In this document: positions 7,167 to 16,553 of the stretch, piece by piece
Layout: each line of letters opens with the position of its first letter
How positions within the stretch are numbered: position 1 is the first letter of the stretch
Source of the DNA: Bombilactobacillus bombi
Lineage (GTDB): Bacteria > Bacillota > Bacilli > Lactobacillales > Lactobacillaceae
DNA length: 64,000 bases
Assembly (NCBI RefSeq): GCF_013607485.1
Contig: NZ_SCHP01000002.1
Span: 45,459 to 109,458 of the forward strand
Reading direction: 5' to 3'
Notes under the pieces: generated by a model
The model's input: only the letters and a program-made list of their open reading frames with translations
What the model was told of the DNA's origin: nothing
Databases searched by the model: none
Made by a program: the position numbers and the translations under genes

Positions 7167-7604
7167 TTAAAGGAATTTTTGTAAATAGTTGGCAAAAGAT
7201 TCACTAGCAGCAATAGTGCAATTCAGTTTGCCATTGTACCAATCAATTTTATGATTTACGATCTCAAGACTATGCTGTATTTCATTAATTTGATCGAGTG
7301 CACGCTGTCGAACATGTTCTAATAGTTGTTTACGGGCGGGAATCGTTTTGTCACCTTGAGCTCGCAACTGCACATATAGGTGCATTTCATTCATGGTCAT
7401 ACCAGTCCCTTTTAAATGCAATAAAAATCCTAGCCAACCAAAATCTTTTTCTGTATAGTAACGACGATTGGCACTGTCACGCTGAAGAATAATTAATCCT
7501 TCTTGTTCATAAAAGCGCAACGTATAAGTTGACAGTCCAACCTTTTGTGCAAATTCTCCTATTGTAAAAGTTTGTTTTAATTCAGACTTGGCTGTAAGCG
7601 ACAT
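7167..7604 (-). CDS. MerR-family transcriptional regulator
   Basis: 145 aa. The winged helix-turn-helix is TIGEFAQKVGLSTYTLRFYEQEGLI at about residues 15-40, followed by RRYYTEKDFGWLGFLLHLKGTGMTMNEM, then a dimerisation coiled coil (RQLLEHVRQRALDQINEIQHSLEIVNHKI). One late cysteine (NCTIAAS) is visible but no cluster for metal binding. It is the subfamily found beside SDR and cupin genes in lactobacilli. A second 19-bp-spaced dyad promoter precedes it, suggesting autoregulation. Confidence 0.9.
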   Translation of the reverse strand: MSLTAKSELKQTFTIGEFAQKVGLSTYTLRFYEQEGLIILQRDSANRRYYTEKDFGWLGFLLHLKGTGMTMNEMHLYVQLRAQGDKTIPARKQLLEHVRQRALDQINEIQHSLEIVNHKIDWYNGKLNCTIAASESFANYLQKFL

Positions 7605-7626
7605 GACTTACCCTCCTTTATATATG

Positions 7627-7657
7627 ATTTTACGACTTAGAGTTGACTATAAGGCAA
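7627..7657 (-). promoter_or_regulatory. MerR-type promoter/operator of the merR gene
   Basis: The minus strand has TTGCCT (7657-7652), a 19-bp spacer and TAAAAT (7632-7627). The imperfect dyad CTTA.AGT..ACT.TAAG (7636-7653) lies in the spacer and resembles the operator at 7136-7157. Confidence 0.7.
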
Positions 7658-8030
7658 ATAGAATATGTAAAATATAATTATAGTTTAATTTTTACCCGTA
7701 TCTTTAAATAGATATAATATTACTCCTACCTAATACTGCAGTAACTGTACATCATATCAAGAACCTTAAATTGTAGTCGATTTAAATCTATAGTATCAAT
7801 TCTAAATGAATAAGTGCTTATATTTTAACTTTTCTATTCAATATTTAGTCTTCGTAGATATATGTATACTCAGCAATCGAATGATATAAAGAGCTGAGAT
7901 ATATTTAATTTTACAGTCGCTATTCAATAGTATTTTTGCGAAAATACTAAATTTGACACTTTATATAACGCAGATTCTCTAATTAAACCGAACAGCATTA
8001 ATCTTAAAAAACCAAAGTAATTCCTTTGCA

Positions 8031-8800
8031 ATGGTAGTTAACTCAACAGCTATGAAAGAAAGATTATTTTGCGAACTATCACTTTATGACTGCGGAGTAA
8101 TAGCCATTTTACACCATCAAAGCAAAACTCAACAACAAATCGTTGCTGCAGTTGGCGTAGCCAAGTCCACTATTGTACTGAATTACAACGGGTGCAATCT
8201 TATGATCCACGCATGGCGCAACAGGATACCGATCAGAAAAGAAAACACAGTGGTCTTAAAACGATGCTAGATGATCTGCTTAAGTAATGGCCGCTAAATT
8301 TCAGCTAGTGACAGCTTCAATTTATAACTGCTTGAGTCAGGCTCAATTAGTTTTGGATCTTCGGTACTTGCCAGACCGCAATCAGAGTAAGCAACACAGC
8401 TAAGAAAAGCATGGACAATATCAAACTGGTACCACCAGTATTGAACATCAACCAGCAACTGTCAATCAGCATACAGAGCTTGATCATTGAGAAGTAGATA
8501 CGGCTTTATTCGGTAGTGAACAATGTAAGGCGTGTTTGTTGAACTTTGTGGAATGGCACAGTAAAAAGTATTACGGTGGAGTATGACAAAGAGTTTCCCA
8601 GTACCAAAACTTAAAACGGCGCCATAACTTAGTTACTTATTTCTACCATCCTTATTTTCCTTGTAAACAAGGCAGCAATAATACTTTAGCTGCAAGCTAG
8701 CTGGTTATTTTCTAAGAAACTGACTTTAATCAAGTGGTAAAAGTAATTAATCTTATCAATAATCGGCAATCGGCCTTTAAAACTACACAAATTATCGTAT
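8031..8800 (+). pseudogene. Decayed IS30-family transposase
   Basis: Scattered fragments in several frames match the order of an IS30 transposase. An HTH-like stretch (GVIAILHHQSKTQQQIVAAV then VAKSTIVLNYNG) comes first. Then YDPRMAQQDTDQKRKHSGL from 8201, and IEHQPATVNQHTELDH-stop-EVDT from 8440, which is the first catalytic Asp region. KACLLNFVEWHSKKYY follows, then FYHPYFPCKQGSNNT (normally HPYSPWERGSNEN) and VINLINNRQSAF (normally INNRPRK). Frameshifts and in-frame stops make it inactive. Terminal repeats were not found. The rest of 7660-8976 is AT-rich with no gene. Confidence 0.78.
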
Positions 8801-8976
8801 TTCCATTGAAGTTTTTAGAGCTTGTTCGGATTAAACTTGTAATCTGCAATTAAAAAATCATCTTATAATTATTAGAGTTTAAATAATGATTATAAGATGA
8901 TTAATTGTAAAAATATTTATTCTTATTAATTGTTTAATATTAATTTACATTATTACAAATTATTAATAAGTGGTAA

Positions 8977-10326
8977 TTATTTTAATTTTTTGCGTAATGT
9001 TGCTTCTATTTCTTCTAAAGAGCGATTACGTGTTTCAAATACATATTTGTAAACAAACCATATAGCAACAAAACAAAGTATTCCATATATAATAAATAAA
9101 CTTCCTGTTCCAAAAAAGTCTAAAAGACTAGGAAAAGTTAAAGAAACAATCATATTTGCGGTCCAATTGATAACACTAGAAAAAGAATTTCCCAAACCTC
9201 TTATATTCAAAGGAAATACTTCTCCTATCATTACCCACATTACAGGTCCCCAAGTAGCTGAGAAAAAGGCTATATAAATTGTCAATGCAATAACACAAAT
9301 AATAGCAGCACTACTAGATTTACCAGAAAATTTCATAGCAAAGCTCATTATAAAAAGAGAAATACCCATACCAACAGCACCAATAGTAAGCATTTTTGTA
9401 CGATCTACTTTATCCATAATTGCTACAGCGATAGCGGTTACAATAACATTAAATATACCAATACCAATATGCGCTAATAAAGCAGCGGATACTCCAAATC
9501 CTACATCTGTAAAAATAGTTGGTGCATAGTATAAAACAGTATTACATCCCATCACTTGTTGAAATACGGCTAAACCAATTCCAATAATCAACGCTGGACG
9601 AGCAAACTGGCTAAAAAGTTCTAACCAACCACCACTTTTAATCTTAGCTTGCTCACTAATCTGTTTTAACTCATCGTTAACAGCATTCACATTGCCCTTG
9701 TTCATGTTTAATAAAACCTGTTTAGCTTCTTCCATTTTGTTTTCTTTAACCAAAAAACGTGGACTTTCAGGCAAAATTAGCCCACCAAAAAATAATAAAA
9801 TTGCTGGAATAGCTGCAAAGCCTAGCATCCATCTCCAACCGGTATACATTCCTGAAAAAGTATAATTAGTAATATATGCAAGTAAAATTCCAGTCATAAC
9901 CATTAGTTGAAACAAGCTCGATATTCCTCCGCGCTTATTTGCCGGTGCTAATTCAGCTAAATAAGTTGGTATTAAAGCGGAGGCGGCGCCTACAGCCATT
10001 CCCAAAATCACTCTAAAAATAATAAGAGTCCAAAATTCTGGAGCAAACGCTGAACCAATAGCTCCAATAAAGAATATTATTGAGGATAATAATAATAACT
10101 TTTTACGTCCATACTTATCAGAAGAAGGTCCAATTATAGCAGCTCCTAAAATGGCTCCCAGCAAAACCGCACTCACTACCCATCCCTGCTGCCAAGATCC
10201 TAAATGTAATTGTTTTTGAATAAATAATATAGCACCTGAAATAACACCAGTATCATAGCCAAAAAGCAACCCACCTAATGCACCAAAAAAGTAAATAAAA
10301 CCTGTAGAAATTTTTTTCATACTCAT
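8977..10326 (-). CDS. xylT: D-xylose:proton symporter, sugar-porter MFS
   Basis: 449-aa, 12-helix transporter of the sugar porter family. Family motifs are GGLLFGYDTGVISGA in helix 1, the DKYGRKK loop after helix 2, a PESPRFLVKE loop after helix 6, and the C-terminal FETRNRSLEEIE. It imports xylose with protons. It is divergent from xylA and shares the regulatory region, with a XylR-type operator just upstream (10364-10386). Xylose specificity is inferred from the xyl neighbours; the family alone would also allow arabinose or other pentoses. Confidence 0.88.
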   Translation of the reverse strand: MSMKKISTGFIYFFGALGGLLFGYDTGVISGAILFIQKQLHLGSWQQGWVVSAVLLGAILGAAIIGPSSDKYGRKKLLLLSSIIFFIGAIGSAFAPEFWTLIIFRVILGMAVGAASALIPTYLAELAPANKRGGISSLFQLMVMTGILLAYITNYTFSGMYTGWRWMLGFAAIPAILLFFGGLILPESPRFLVKENKMEEAKQVLLNMNKGNVNAVNDELKQISEQAKIKSGGWLELFSQFARPALIIGIGLAVFQQVMGCNTVLYYAPTIFTDVGFGVSAALLAHIGIGIFNVIVTAIAVAIMDKVDRTKMLTIGAVGMGISLFIMSFAMKFSGKSSSAAIICVIALTIYIAFFSATWGPVMWVMIGEVFPLNIRGLGNSFSSVINWTANMIVSLTFPSLLDFFGTGSLFIIYGILCFVAIWFVYKYVFETRNRSLEEIEATLRKKLK

Positions 10327-10363
10327 GTTCTCCTTAATTATGAAATGTTAAATATTTATGGTA

Positions 10364-10386
10364 GGTTGGTTTAATATAACAACTAA
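10364..10386 (-). promoter_or_regulatory. XylR operator upstream of xylT
   Basis: A 23-bp site with GGTTGGTT and AACAACTAA ends, homologous to the site before xylA. It lies at the expected start point of the xylT promoter, so bound repressor would block transcription. Confidence 0.75.
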
Positions 10387-10390
10387 TATA

Positions 10391-10419
10391 AGTATATTAA
10401 CACATATTTTTAAAAACAA
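10391..10419 (-). promoter_or_regulatory. xylT promoter
   Basis: The minus strand has TTGTTT (10419-10414), a 17-nt spacer and TATACT (10396-10391), followed at once by the operator. Confidence 0.7.
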
Positions 10420-10446
10420 CACTAAAATTGATGCATTAGATCACTA

Positions 10447-10474
10447 TTGATTTTTAGCATTTTATGTTTATAAT
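10447..10474 (+). promoter_or_regulatory. xylAB promoter
   Basis: TTGATT (10447-10452), a 16-nt spacer and TATAAT (10469-10474). The operator begins 8 nt later. Confidence 0.75.
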
Positions 10475-10482
10475 CATATGTA

Positions 10483-10505
10483 GGTTGGTTGTATAAACAA
10501 ACTAA
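10483..10505 (+). promoter_or_regulatory. XylR operator upstream of xylA
   Basis: A 23-bp site with GGTTGGTT and AACAAACTAA ends, matching the known xyl operator style (TTAGTTTGTT half-sites). It covers the predicted transcription start. Confidence 0.8.
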
Positions 10506-10533
10506 TTATAGATAATAAAAAGGAGAAATTGCA

Positions 10534-11877
10534 ATGTCATATTGGAATATTGATAAAATTAATTATATTGGCCCACATAAAAGTTTAAAGTCTACTTCAG
10601 GCTTTCAATATTATAATCCCGATGAAGTTATTGGTGGTAAAAAAATGCGTGATTGGTTACGATTTTCAGTAGCCTATTGGCATACATTTGATCAACGTCT
10701 AGTCGACCCATTTGGTGATGGCACCGCCATACGTCCGTATGATAAATACAGTGATCCTATGGATCAGGCTTTAGCAAAAGTAGACGCAGCTTTTGAATTT
10801 TACGATAAATTAGGTGTAGACTTTTTTGCTTTTCACGATCGTGACTTAGCTCCTGAAGGCGATACCTTAAGGGAAACTAATCAAAATTTAGATAAAGTTG
10901 TTGATAAAATTGTTGAATATCAAAAAACTACTGGTATGAAAGTTTTGTGGAACACATCTAATTTGTTTAATAATCCACGTTTTGTAGCTGGAGCAGCCAC
11001 CTCACCTTATGCTGATATTTTTGCGTATAGTGCTGCTCAATTAAAACATAGCCTAGAAATTGGTAAACGTGTTGGTGCACAAAATTATGTCTTTTGGGGT
11101 GGACGTGAAGGTTATGAATCCCTTTGGAATACCGATATGAAGCGAGAACAAGAACACGCCGCTAAATTCTTCCATTTGGCAAAAGACTATGCTAAAGAAA
11201 TTGGATTTGATGCACAAATGCTTTTAGAACCTAAACCTAAAGAACCAACAACTCATCAATATGATTTTGATGCTGCTACCACAATTGCTTTTATGAAAGA
11301 ATATAATTTAGATAAAGACTTTAAGTTAAACCTAGAAGGAAACCATGCTAACTTAGCTGGTCACACTTATCAACATGAAATTCGTGTTGCAAGAGATGCT
11401 GGTTTATTAGGATCACTCGATGCCAACCAAGGTGATAAGTTAATTGGTTGGGATATTGATGAATACCCATCTAACCTCTATGAAACAGTTGCCGCAATGT
11501 ATGAAGTAGTCCAACTTGGTCAAATTGGCCCACGTGGTGGCTTGAATTTTGATTCTAAACCAAGACGTTCATCATTTGAACCTAATGATCTCTTTTATGG
11601 TCATATTGTAGGAATGGATAGTTTTGCTGCTGGATTAAGAGTAGCTTTAAAATTGAAAGAAGATAAAGTTTTGGAGAATCTTGTCAGTGACCGTTATAGT
11701 TCTTACAATAGTGGTATCGGAGCTCAAATTGAGGCCGGAAAAGTCAATTTCAAAGACATGGAAGACTATATTATTGACAAAACCCAAGCAGAATTAAGAG
11801 CTGCAACTCATTCTGATCATTTGGAACAAATAAAAGACACAATTAATCACTACATTGTTGAGACTTTAAGTAAATAA
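10534..11877 (+). CDS. xylA: Xylose isomerase
   Basis: 447-aa class II (long N-terminus) xylose isomerase that converts D-xylose to D-xylulose with two divalent metals. The catalytic His is in FFAFHDRD (about residue 100). The metal-site motifs are [14 protein letters not shown] (about 231-244) and [17 protein letters not shown] (about 266-282). The start has an AAAGGAG ribosome site. It is first in the xylAB operon, 13 nt before xylB, under a XylR-controlled promoter. All recognisable catalytic motifs are present. Confidence 0.96.
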   Translation: MSYWNIDKINYIGPHKSLKSTSGFQYYNPDEVIGGKKMRDWLRFSVAYWHTFDQRLVDPFGDGTAIRPYDKYSDPMDQALAKVDAAFEFYDKLGVDFFAFHDRDLAPEGDTLRETNQNLDKVVDKIVEYQKTTGMKVLWNTSNLFNNPRFVAGAATSPYADIFAYSAAQLKHSLEIGKRVGAQNYVFWGGREGYESLWNTDMKREQEHAAKFFHLAKDYAKEIGFDAQMLLEPKPKEPTTHQYDFDAATTIAFMKEYNLDKDFKLNLEGNHANLAGHTYQHEIRVARDAGLLGSLDANQGDKLIGWDIDEYPSNLYETVAAMYEVVQLGQIGPRGGLNFDSKPRRSSFEPNDLFYGHIVGMDSFAAGLRVALKLKEDKVLENLVSDRYSSYNSGIGAQIEAGKVNFKDMEDYIIDKTQAELRAATHSDHLEQIKDTINHYIVETLSK

Positions 11878-11890
11878 AAATAGGTGAATT

Positions 11891-13402
11891 ATGGAAGAAT
11901 TCGTTTTAGGAGTGGATCTTGGGACTAGTGCGGTAAAAGTTTCGGCCGTTAATAAGTCAGGACAAATTATTGCACAACAAAGTTGCTCTTATCCCTTGTC
12001 TCACCCACAAATAGGCTTTAGTGAGCAGGATCCTAATGATTGGGTCCAGGGAACTACTACTGCAATTCAACAACTACTAGAACATGGTCATATACAAGCA
12101 GAACAAATAGCTGGTATTAGTTTTTCAGGACAAATGCACGGACTTGTTTTATTAGATCAAAATCAACAAGTTTTACGTCCTGCAATTCTTTGGGATGACA
12201 CTAGAACTACTATACAATGCCAAGAAATTAAGCAAAAAATGGGAAATGATTTTGTTAAAATCACCCATAATCAGCCCCTAGAAGGTTTTACCTTGCCCAA
12301 GTTATTGTGGGTACAAGAAAATGAACCTGATATCTGGCAAAAAGTAAAAACCTTTCTACTTCCAAAAGACTATGTACGCTTTTGTATGACTGGCAAATTA
12401 GCAACAGATTTTTCAGATGCTACTGGAACAGTTATGATTGATATACAACAAAAAAATTGGAGTTCAGCAATTTGTCAGGCCTTTGATATACCCTTAAGTA
12501 TTTGTCCTTCTTTATTATTTGCACATAATTTAGCTGGATATATTAGTGATAAATATGCGCACTTATCGGGTTTAAAAACTAAAACACCAGTATTCGCTGG
12601 AGCTGCCGATAATGCCGCTAGTGCCTTAGGTGCTGGAATTTTAGACACTAACACCATTTTGGCTAGTATTGGTACTTCTGGTGTGGTTTTGAAATATGAA
12701 CCTGAGTCGCATACCAATTATCAAGGAATTTTACAATTTGAAGATCATGCTTTTGACCAAGGCTATTATTCAATGGGTGTCACTTTAGCTGCGGGAGATT
12801 CTTTAAATTGGTTTAAAAAGAACTTTTTTCCTCAGCAAAGCTTTAATGATATGGTACAAAGTGCTAATCAAGCACCTATTGGTGCCCACGGTTTGATATA
12901 TACTCCTTATCTAGTTGGTGAACGCGCACCTTATGCAGATGCTCAAATACGTGGTAGTTTTATTGGACTTGATCGTTCACAAACACGTACTGACTTTGTT
13001 CGGGCAGTGTTAGAAGGTATTGTTTTTAGTCTGAAAGATTTAATGCAGATTTATATAGAAAACAATAGTCCTTTTACTCAAGTAATTGCTACAGGCGGTG
13101 GGGCTAAAAGTCCGTTATGGCTCCAGATACAAGCAGATATTTTTAATAAGCCAGTCATTAGATTAGCCAATGAGCAAACAGCCAGTCTAGGTGCTGCCAT
13201 GACCGCAGCTGTTGGATTAGGTTGGTATTCTGATTTTCAAGATTGTAGAAAAACTTTTGTAAAAATAAAAGATACTTACCTGCCTAATTCCGTTAATGTC
13301 AAACCTTATCAGCAGCTATACCAAATTTATCACCAGGTTTATTCACAGACACAACAACTAAGTGCAGATTTAATCAAGTTTCGACAACAAAATAATTTAT
13401 AA
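11891..13402 (+). CDS. xylB: Xylulokinase
   Basis: 503-aa FGGY-family kinase that phosphorylates D-xylulose to xylulose 5-phosphate. The N-terminal phosphate loop is VLGVDLGTSAVKV, the substrate loop is SGQMHGLV, and the catalytic Asp region is GAADNAASALGAG (about 236-248). The second phosphate loop is ATGGGAKSPLW near residue 400. It is 13 nt after xylA with an AGGTGA ribosome site. A bidirectional terminator separates it from convergent xylR. Confidence 0.95.
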   Translation: MEEFVLGVDLGTSAVKVSAVNKSGQIIAQQSCSYPLSHPQIGFSEQDPNDWVQGTTTAIQQLLEHGHIQAEQIAGISFSGQMHGLVLLDQNQQVLRPAILWDDTRTTIQCQEIKQKMGNDFVKITHNQPLEGFTLPKLLWVQENEPDIWQKVKTFLLPKDYVRFCMTGKLATDFSDATGTVMIDIQQKNWSSAICQAFDIPLSICPSLLFAHNLAGYISDKYAHLSGLKTKTPVFAGAADNAASALGAGILDTNTILASIGTSGVVLKYEPESHTNYQGILQFEDHAFDQGYYSMGVTLAAGDSLNWFKKNFFPQQSFNDMVQSANQAPIGAHGLIYTPYLVGERAPYADAQIRGSFIGLDRSQTRTDFVRAVLEGIVFSLKDLMQIYIENNSPFTQVIATGGGAKSPLWLQIQADIFNKPVIRLANEQTASLGAAMTAAVGLGWYSDFQDCRKTFVKIKDTYLPNSVNVKPYQQLYQIYHQVYSQTQQLSADLIKFRQQNNL

Positions 13403-13404
13403 TT

Positions 13405-13437
13405 AAAATAGCCCTTGGCATGCCAAGGGCTATTTTT
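13405..13437. terminator. Bidirectional terminator between xylB and xylR
   Basis: A perfect dyad, AAAATAGCCCTTGGCA then its complement, serves both strands. The xylR stop codon (TAG, 13432-13430) lies inside the stem, so xylR translation ends within the hairpin. Confidence 0.92.
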
Positions 13438-14581
13438 TATGGTAAGTAAATTTCAAATTATAATTATCTAAGTTTAAAACATGATGAATTACTAAAGAAC
13501 TAGCTCCTAATAAAGTTGCATAAGTAGAATTAGCAATTAAATAAAGTTGCGGTAACATCCCTAATTCGCTGGTTTGTTGTTGGATTGCCGAAAAAACTTC
13601 TGGTAATTCTTCTAATAATGGTGAGCTTAAATATATTTCTTCTGGAGCTAAGGAAACGGAGGCGTTGAACAATATCTGAGCAATACCCGCGATAAATTCT
13701 TTTAAAACTAATTTCACATCTTGATCTTTATTTTTTTCTAATCTAGTTAAATCTGCTCGCTCTAAGCTAGCATTTTGCTTTAACTGCCGCAAGCGCTCAA
13801 TAATCGCATCTTCAGAATAAAGATTCTCAGCCTTCATATTGTTGCTAGAAATTATCGTACGTCCAATCTCACCGGCCGCCCCTTGAAAGCCACGATAAAT
13901 TTGTTGATTTAAAATAATCCCAGCTCCAATACCCTTGTGAATACTAACACACAGAAGATTAGCTTTATTATGCTCATTATTAAAATCATGTTCAAAAATC
14001 GCTGCCAAATTAGCCTCATTCTCCAGTAACACTGGAACACCATATTTTTGAGAATAATGACTTTGTAAATTTAAATCCTCCATGTTTAAAAAAGGAGAAT
14101 TAACTATCTGTGTTTGATCAACAATTCCATGAATTGAAAAAGCAATCCCCAATAATCCATGCAGTGATTGTTCTTTTTGGGCAATCAAGTCGATTTGTTC
14201 ATCTACCGTTTGTAAAATGTCTTTAATCTGTGTACTTTTATTTTTAATTCTCTGATAATAAAAGTCCTTACTATTTAAATAGTTGGCCATAATGTGCAAG
14301 TGCTTATAACCTAAATCAATACTGATGGTATAGCCATATTTTTCATTTAAAGCTACTAAAATAGGTTTCCGGCCGCCACTTTTTGAAGCCTGGCCGATAC
14401 CAACTTCTTTAAGATAGCCTTGTTGCTCAATTTCATTGTATAAGGCCGTAATTGATGATTTGTTCATCTTCAAATTACGAGCAATATCAATTCTTGAGAT
14501 AGGCGCATAATTAATAATTTGCTGGAGTACTAAATTTAGATTTTTTTGATGAAATGTCTGCTTTTTGGATAAATCAGCCAT
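13430..14581 (-). CDS. xylR: XylR, ROK-family transcriptional repressor
   Basis: 383 aa. The N-terminal winged HTH is PISRIDIARNLKMNKSSITALYNEIEQQGYLKEVG (about residues 26-60). The ROK sugar-kinase-like domain follows, with SIDLGYKHLHI, ENEANLAAIFEH and GIGAGIILNQQIYRGFQGAAGEIG, including the zinc/sugar-binding glutamate region. It represses xylT and xylAB, with xylose as inducer. It is convergent with xylAB. A weaker operator-like site at 14607-14629 just before it suggests autoregulation. Confidence 0.93.
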   Translation of the reverse strand: MADLSKKQTFHQKNLNLVLQQIINYAPISRIDIARNLKMNKSSITALYNEIEQQGYLKEVGIGQASKSGGRKPILVALNEKYGYTISIDLGYKHLHIMANYLNSKDFYYQRIKNKSTQIKDILQTVDEQIDLIAQKEQSLHGLLGIAFSIHGIVDQTQIVNSPFLNMEDLNLQSHYSQKYGVPVLLENEANLAAIFEHDFNNEHNKANLLCVSIHKGIGAGIILNQQIYRGFQGAAGEIGRTIISSNNMKAENLYSEDAIIERLRQLKQNASLERADLTRLEKNKDQDVKLVLKEFIAGIAQILFNASVSLAPEEIYLSSPLLEELPEVFSAIQQQTSELGMLPQLYLIANSTYATLLGASSLVIHHVLNLDNYNLKFTYHKK

Positions 14582-14606
14582 ATTAACCTCTCAATACAAT
14601 AATCAG

Positions 14607-14629
14607 TTAGTTTAATTATACAACTTATT
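14607..14629 (-). promoter_or_regulatory. Candidate third XylR operator (upstream of xylR)
   Basis: TTAGTTTAATTATACAAC here resembles the xylA site read on its minus strand (TTAGTTTGTTTATACAAC). It lies 26 nt before the xylR start. The outer half is degenerate. Confidence 0.5.
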
Positions 14630-14708
14630 CAGGAGAGAGCAATATTAAGCAAATGAGATTAACAAGCATAATCAAAGGAGCCAATAATTAATGATTTTAA
14701 AAAAAGCA

Positions 14709-14738
14709 TTGCATATTAAAGCCTTCTTATCTTATAAT
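14709..14738 (+). promoter_or_regulatory. argGH promoter
   Basis: TTGCAT (14709-14714), an 18-nt spacer and TATAAT (14733-14738), about 28 nt before the argG start. Confidence 0.65.
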
Positions 14739-14766
14739 TCGCAGTAAATTGAATGGAGGGATTAGT

Positions 14767-15072
14767 GTGGTAAAAGATAAAATTGTTTTAACTTATTCAG
14801 GAGGATTAGACACCTCTGTAGAAATTGCCTGGTTAAAAAATGAAGGTTACGACGTTCTTGCATGCTATATCGATGCTGGTAAGGGTAATGTCATTTGTGA
14901 AGGTCGTCAATCGCCAAATTCTCTCTACGATGAAAAACTAGCTACCTATACAGCAGCTGATGAATTCGACCAAGAAGCCGCAGCTGGTTTTATCAAATTA
15001 TACGGTTTGCCAACACAGGTTTACGCACAAGTCCATCAAAAATTGGCAGGTAATAACCATGTCGACAAATAA
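14767..15072 (+). pseudogene. argG: argG with large internal deletion (argininosuccinate synthase remnant)
   Basis: The reading frame starts at GTG 14767 with GGAGGG six bases upstream. It encodes the argininosuccinate synthase N-terminus ([18 protein letters not shown], the ATP-binding PP-loop, then [10 protein letters not shown]). It passes directly into the C-terminus ([20 protein letters not shown] then [20 protein letters not shown]). Normal ArgG is about 400 aa, so roughly 300 central residues, including the citrulline and aspartate sites, are missing. The join is in frame. The 101-aa product cannot make argininosuccinate. It overlaps argH by 14 nt, so it may still act as a translated leader for argH. 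Confidence 0.9.
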
Positions 15073-16444
15073 ACTCTGGGGCGGCCGCTTTGAAGCTAGT
15101 GGTTCTCAGGCCATCGATCAATTTGGCGCTTCGATTAGTTTTGATCAGTTAATGGCACAAGAAGATTTGGAAGGTTCTTTAGCACATGTACAAATGTTAA
15201 AAGACACCGAAATTATACCCACAGACGATGCTGATCAAATTATTGCTGGCTTGCATCGTCTCCAAAAACAGTTGGCAGCGGGAAAGCTCCATTTTACTAG
15301 CACCAATGAAGACATCCACATGAATCTAGAAGCCATTTTAACGGAAGAAATCGGCCCAGTTGCGGGAAAATTACATACAGCCCGCAGCCGCAATGACCAA
15401 GTGGCAACAGATTTCCATCTTTATCTCAAAAAGCGCTTGCCCCTGATTATTCAAACACTTAAAGATTTTCAGACAGTGCTTGTCCAAAAAGCTGAACAAA
15501 ATGTGGAAACTATTATGCCCGGTTATACCCATTTGCAGCATGCACAGCCAATTTCTTATGGGCACTATTTAATGGCCTACTTTTATATGCTGCAAAGAGA
15601 TGTAGAACGCTTTGAATTCAATCAACAACATACTAACCTCTCACCCTTAGGAGCCGCCGCCTTAGCAGGCACTACCTTTCCAATTGACCGCCAGCAAACA
15701 GCAGTGACACTTGGATTCGCACAGCCTTATCCTAATTCTTTAGATGCGGTTTCTGATCGCGATTTTGCGTTAGAATTTTTAAGTAATGCGGCCATCTTAA
15801 TGGTACATTTATCTCGCATGTGTGAAGAAGTCATTCTCTGGTCTACTTATGAATTCAATTATTTAGAATTGTCTGACCAATACTCCACTGGCAGTTCTAT
15901 CATGCCCCAAAAAAAGAACCCAGATATGGCCGAATTAATACGTGGCAAGTCTGGGCGTGTATTTGGTAATTTGATGGGTTTATTAACGGTTATGAAATCT
16001 CTGCCACTGGCCTACAATAAAGATATGCAAGAAGACAAAGAGGGCACCTTTGACACGGTCAAAACTATCATTCCTTGCTTAAAAATTATGACGGGTATGA
16101 TTAAAACTGCCACGGTCAAAACTGCGAATATGGAAAAGGCTACAACTAAGGACTTATCTAATGCTACGGAATTAGCAGATTATTTAGCAGTTAAGGGCCT
16201 ACCCTTTCGCCAAGCACATGCGATTGTTGGCCAGTTAGTTTTAGAAGGAATCAAAACCGGTGTAACCTTACAACAGATTCCCTTAACTAAATACCAAGAA
16301 ATCATGCCTGAAATTGGTGCCGATGTCTATCAAGACCTGCAAGCTAAAACTGCTGTTGAACGCCGGCAATCTTTAGGCGGTACTAGTTTTGAACAAGTGC
16401 GTCAACAAATTCAAAATGCAAAAACAATCTTACAAAAAGATTAA
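15059..16444 (+). CDS. argH: Argininosuccinate lyase
   Basis: 461 aa, full length for the fumarase/aspartase superfamily enzyme that cleaves argininosuccinate to arginine and fumarate. I place the start at ATG 15059 ([12 protein letters not shown]), overlapping the end of the argG remnant; longer upstream starts would add argG-derived sequence. Catalytic motifs are [28 protein letters not shown] ([12 protein letters not shown]) and the signature [12 protein letters not shown]. It looks intact although its substrate-producing partner argG is broken. A terminator follows at 16450. Confidence 0.93.
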   Translation: MSTNKLWGGRFEASGSQAIDQFGASISFDQLMAQEDLEGSLAHVQMLKDTEIIPTDDADQIIAGLHRLQKQLAAGKLHFTSTNEDIHMNLEAILTEEIGPVAGKLHTARSRNDQVATDFHLYLKKRLPLIIQTLKDFQTVLVQKAEQNVETIMPGYTHLQHAQPISYGHYLMAYFYMLQRDVERFEFNQQHTNLSPLGAAALAGTTFPIDRQQTAVTLGFAQPYPNSLDAVSDRDFALEFLSNAAILMVHLSRMCEEVILWSTYEFNYLELSDQYSTGSSIMPQKKNPDMAELIRGKSGRVFGNLMGLLTVMKSLPLAYNKDMQEDKEGTFDTVKTIIPCLKIMTGMIKTATVKTANMEKATTKDLSNATELADYLAVKGLPFRQAHAIVGQLVLEGIKTGVTLQQIPLTKYQEIMPEIGADVYQDLQAKTAVERRQSLGGTSFEQVRQQIQNAKTILQKD

Positions 16445-16449
16445 AATTA

Positions 16450-16491
16450 AAAGCTGCAGCCAAAGTCACATTTGGTTACAGCTTTATTTTT
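16450..16491 (+). terminator. Terminator of argH
   Basis: AAAGCTGCAGCCAAA, loop, TTTGGTTACAGCTTT, then ATTTTT. Confidence 0.82.
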
Positions 16492-16500
16492 GATATGTGC

Positions 16501-16551
16501 TTTTCAGTAATTGACCCCACCATTTTACAGTTCGGCGATCAAGAGCAAAAA
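16501..16551. repeat. Left 51-bp direct repeat of the sugar-amine island
   Basis: This sequence matches 21819-21869 at 50 of 51 positions (A versus T at 16529/21847). It begins TTTTCAGTAATTGACCCC. It is a detached copy of the 3' end of the small membrane-protein gene that sits intact to the right, and it abuts the argH terminator. The two copies bracket the GntR-PTS-SIS block. Confidence 0.9.
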
Positions 16552-16553
16552 TA

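Noticed and set aside
14960..15058. N-terminal extension of argH
   Set aside because: It is the argG remnant in another frame; the ArgH family starts at the [11 protein letters not shown] segment.
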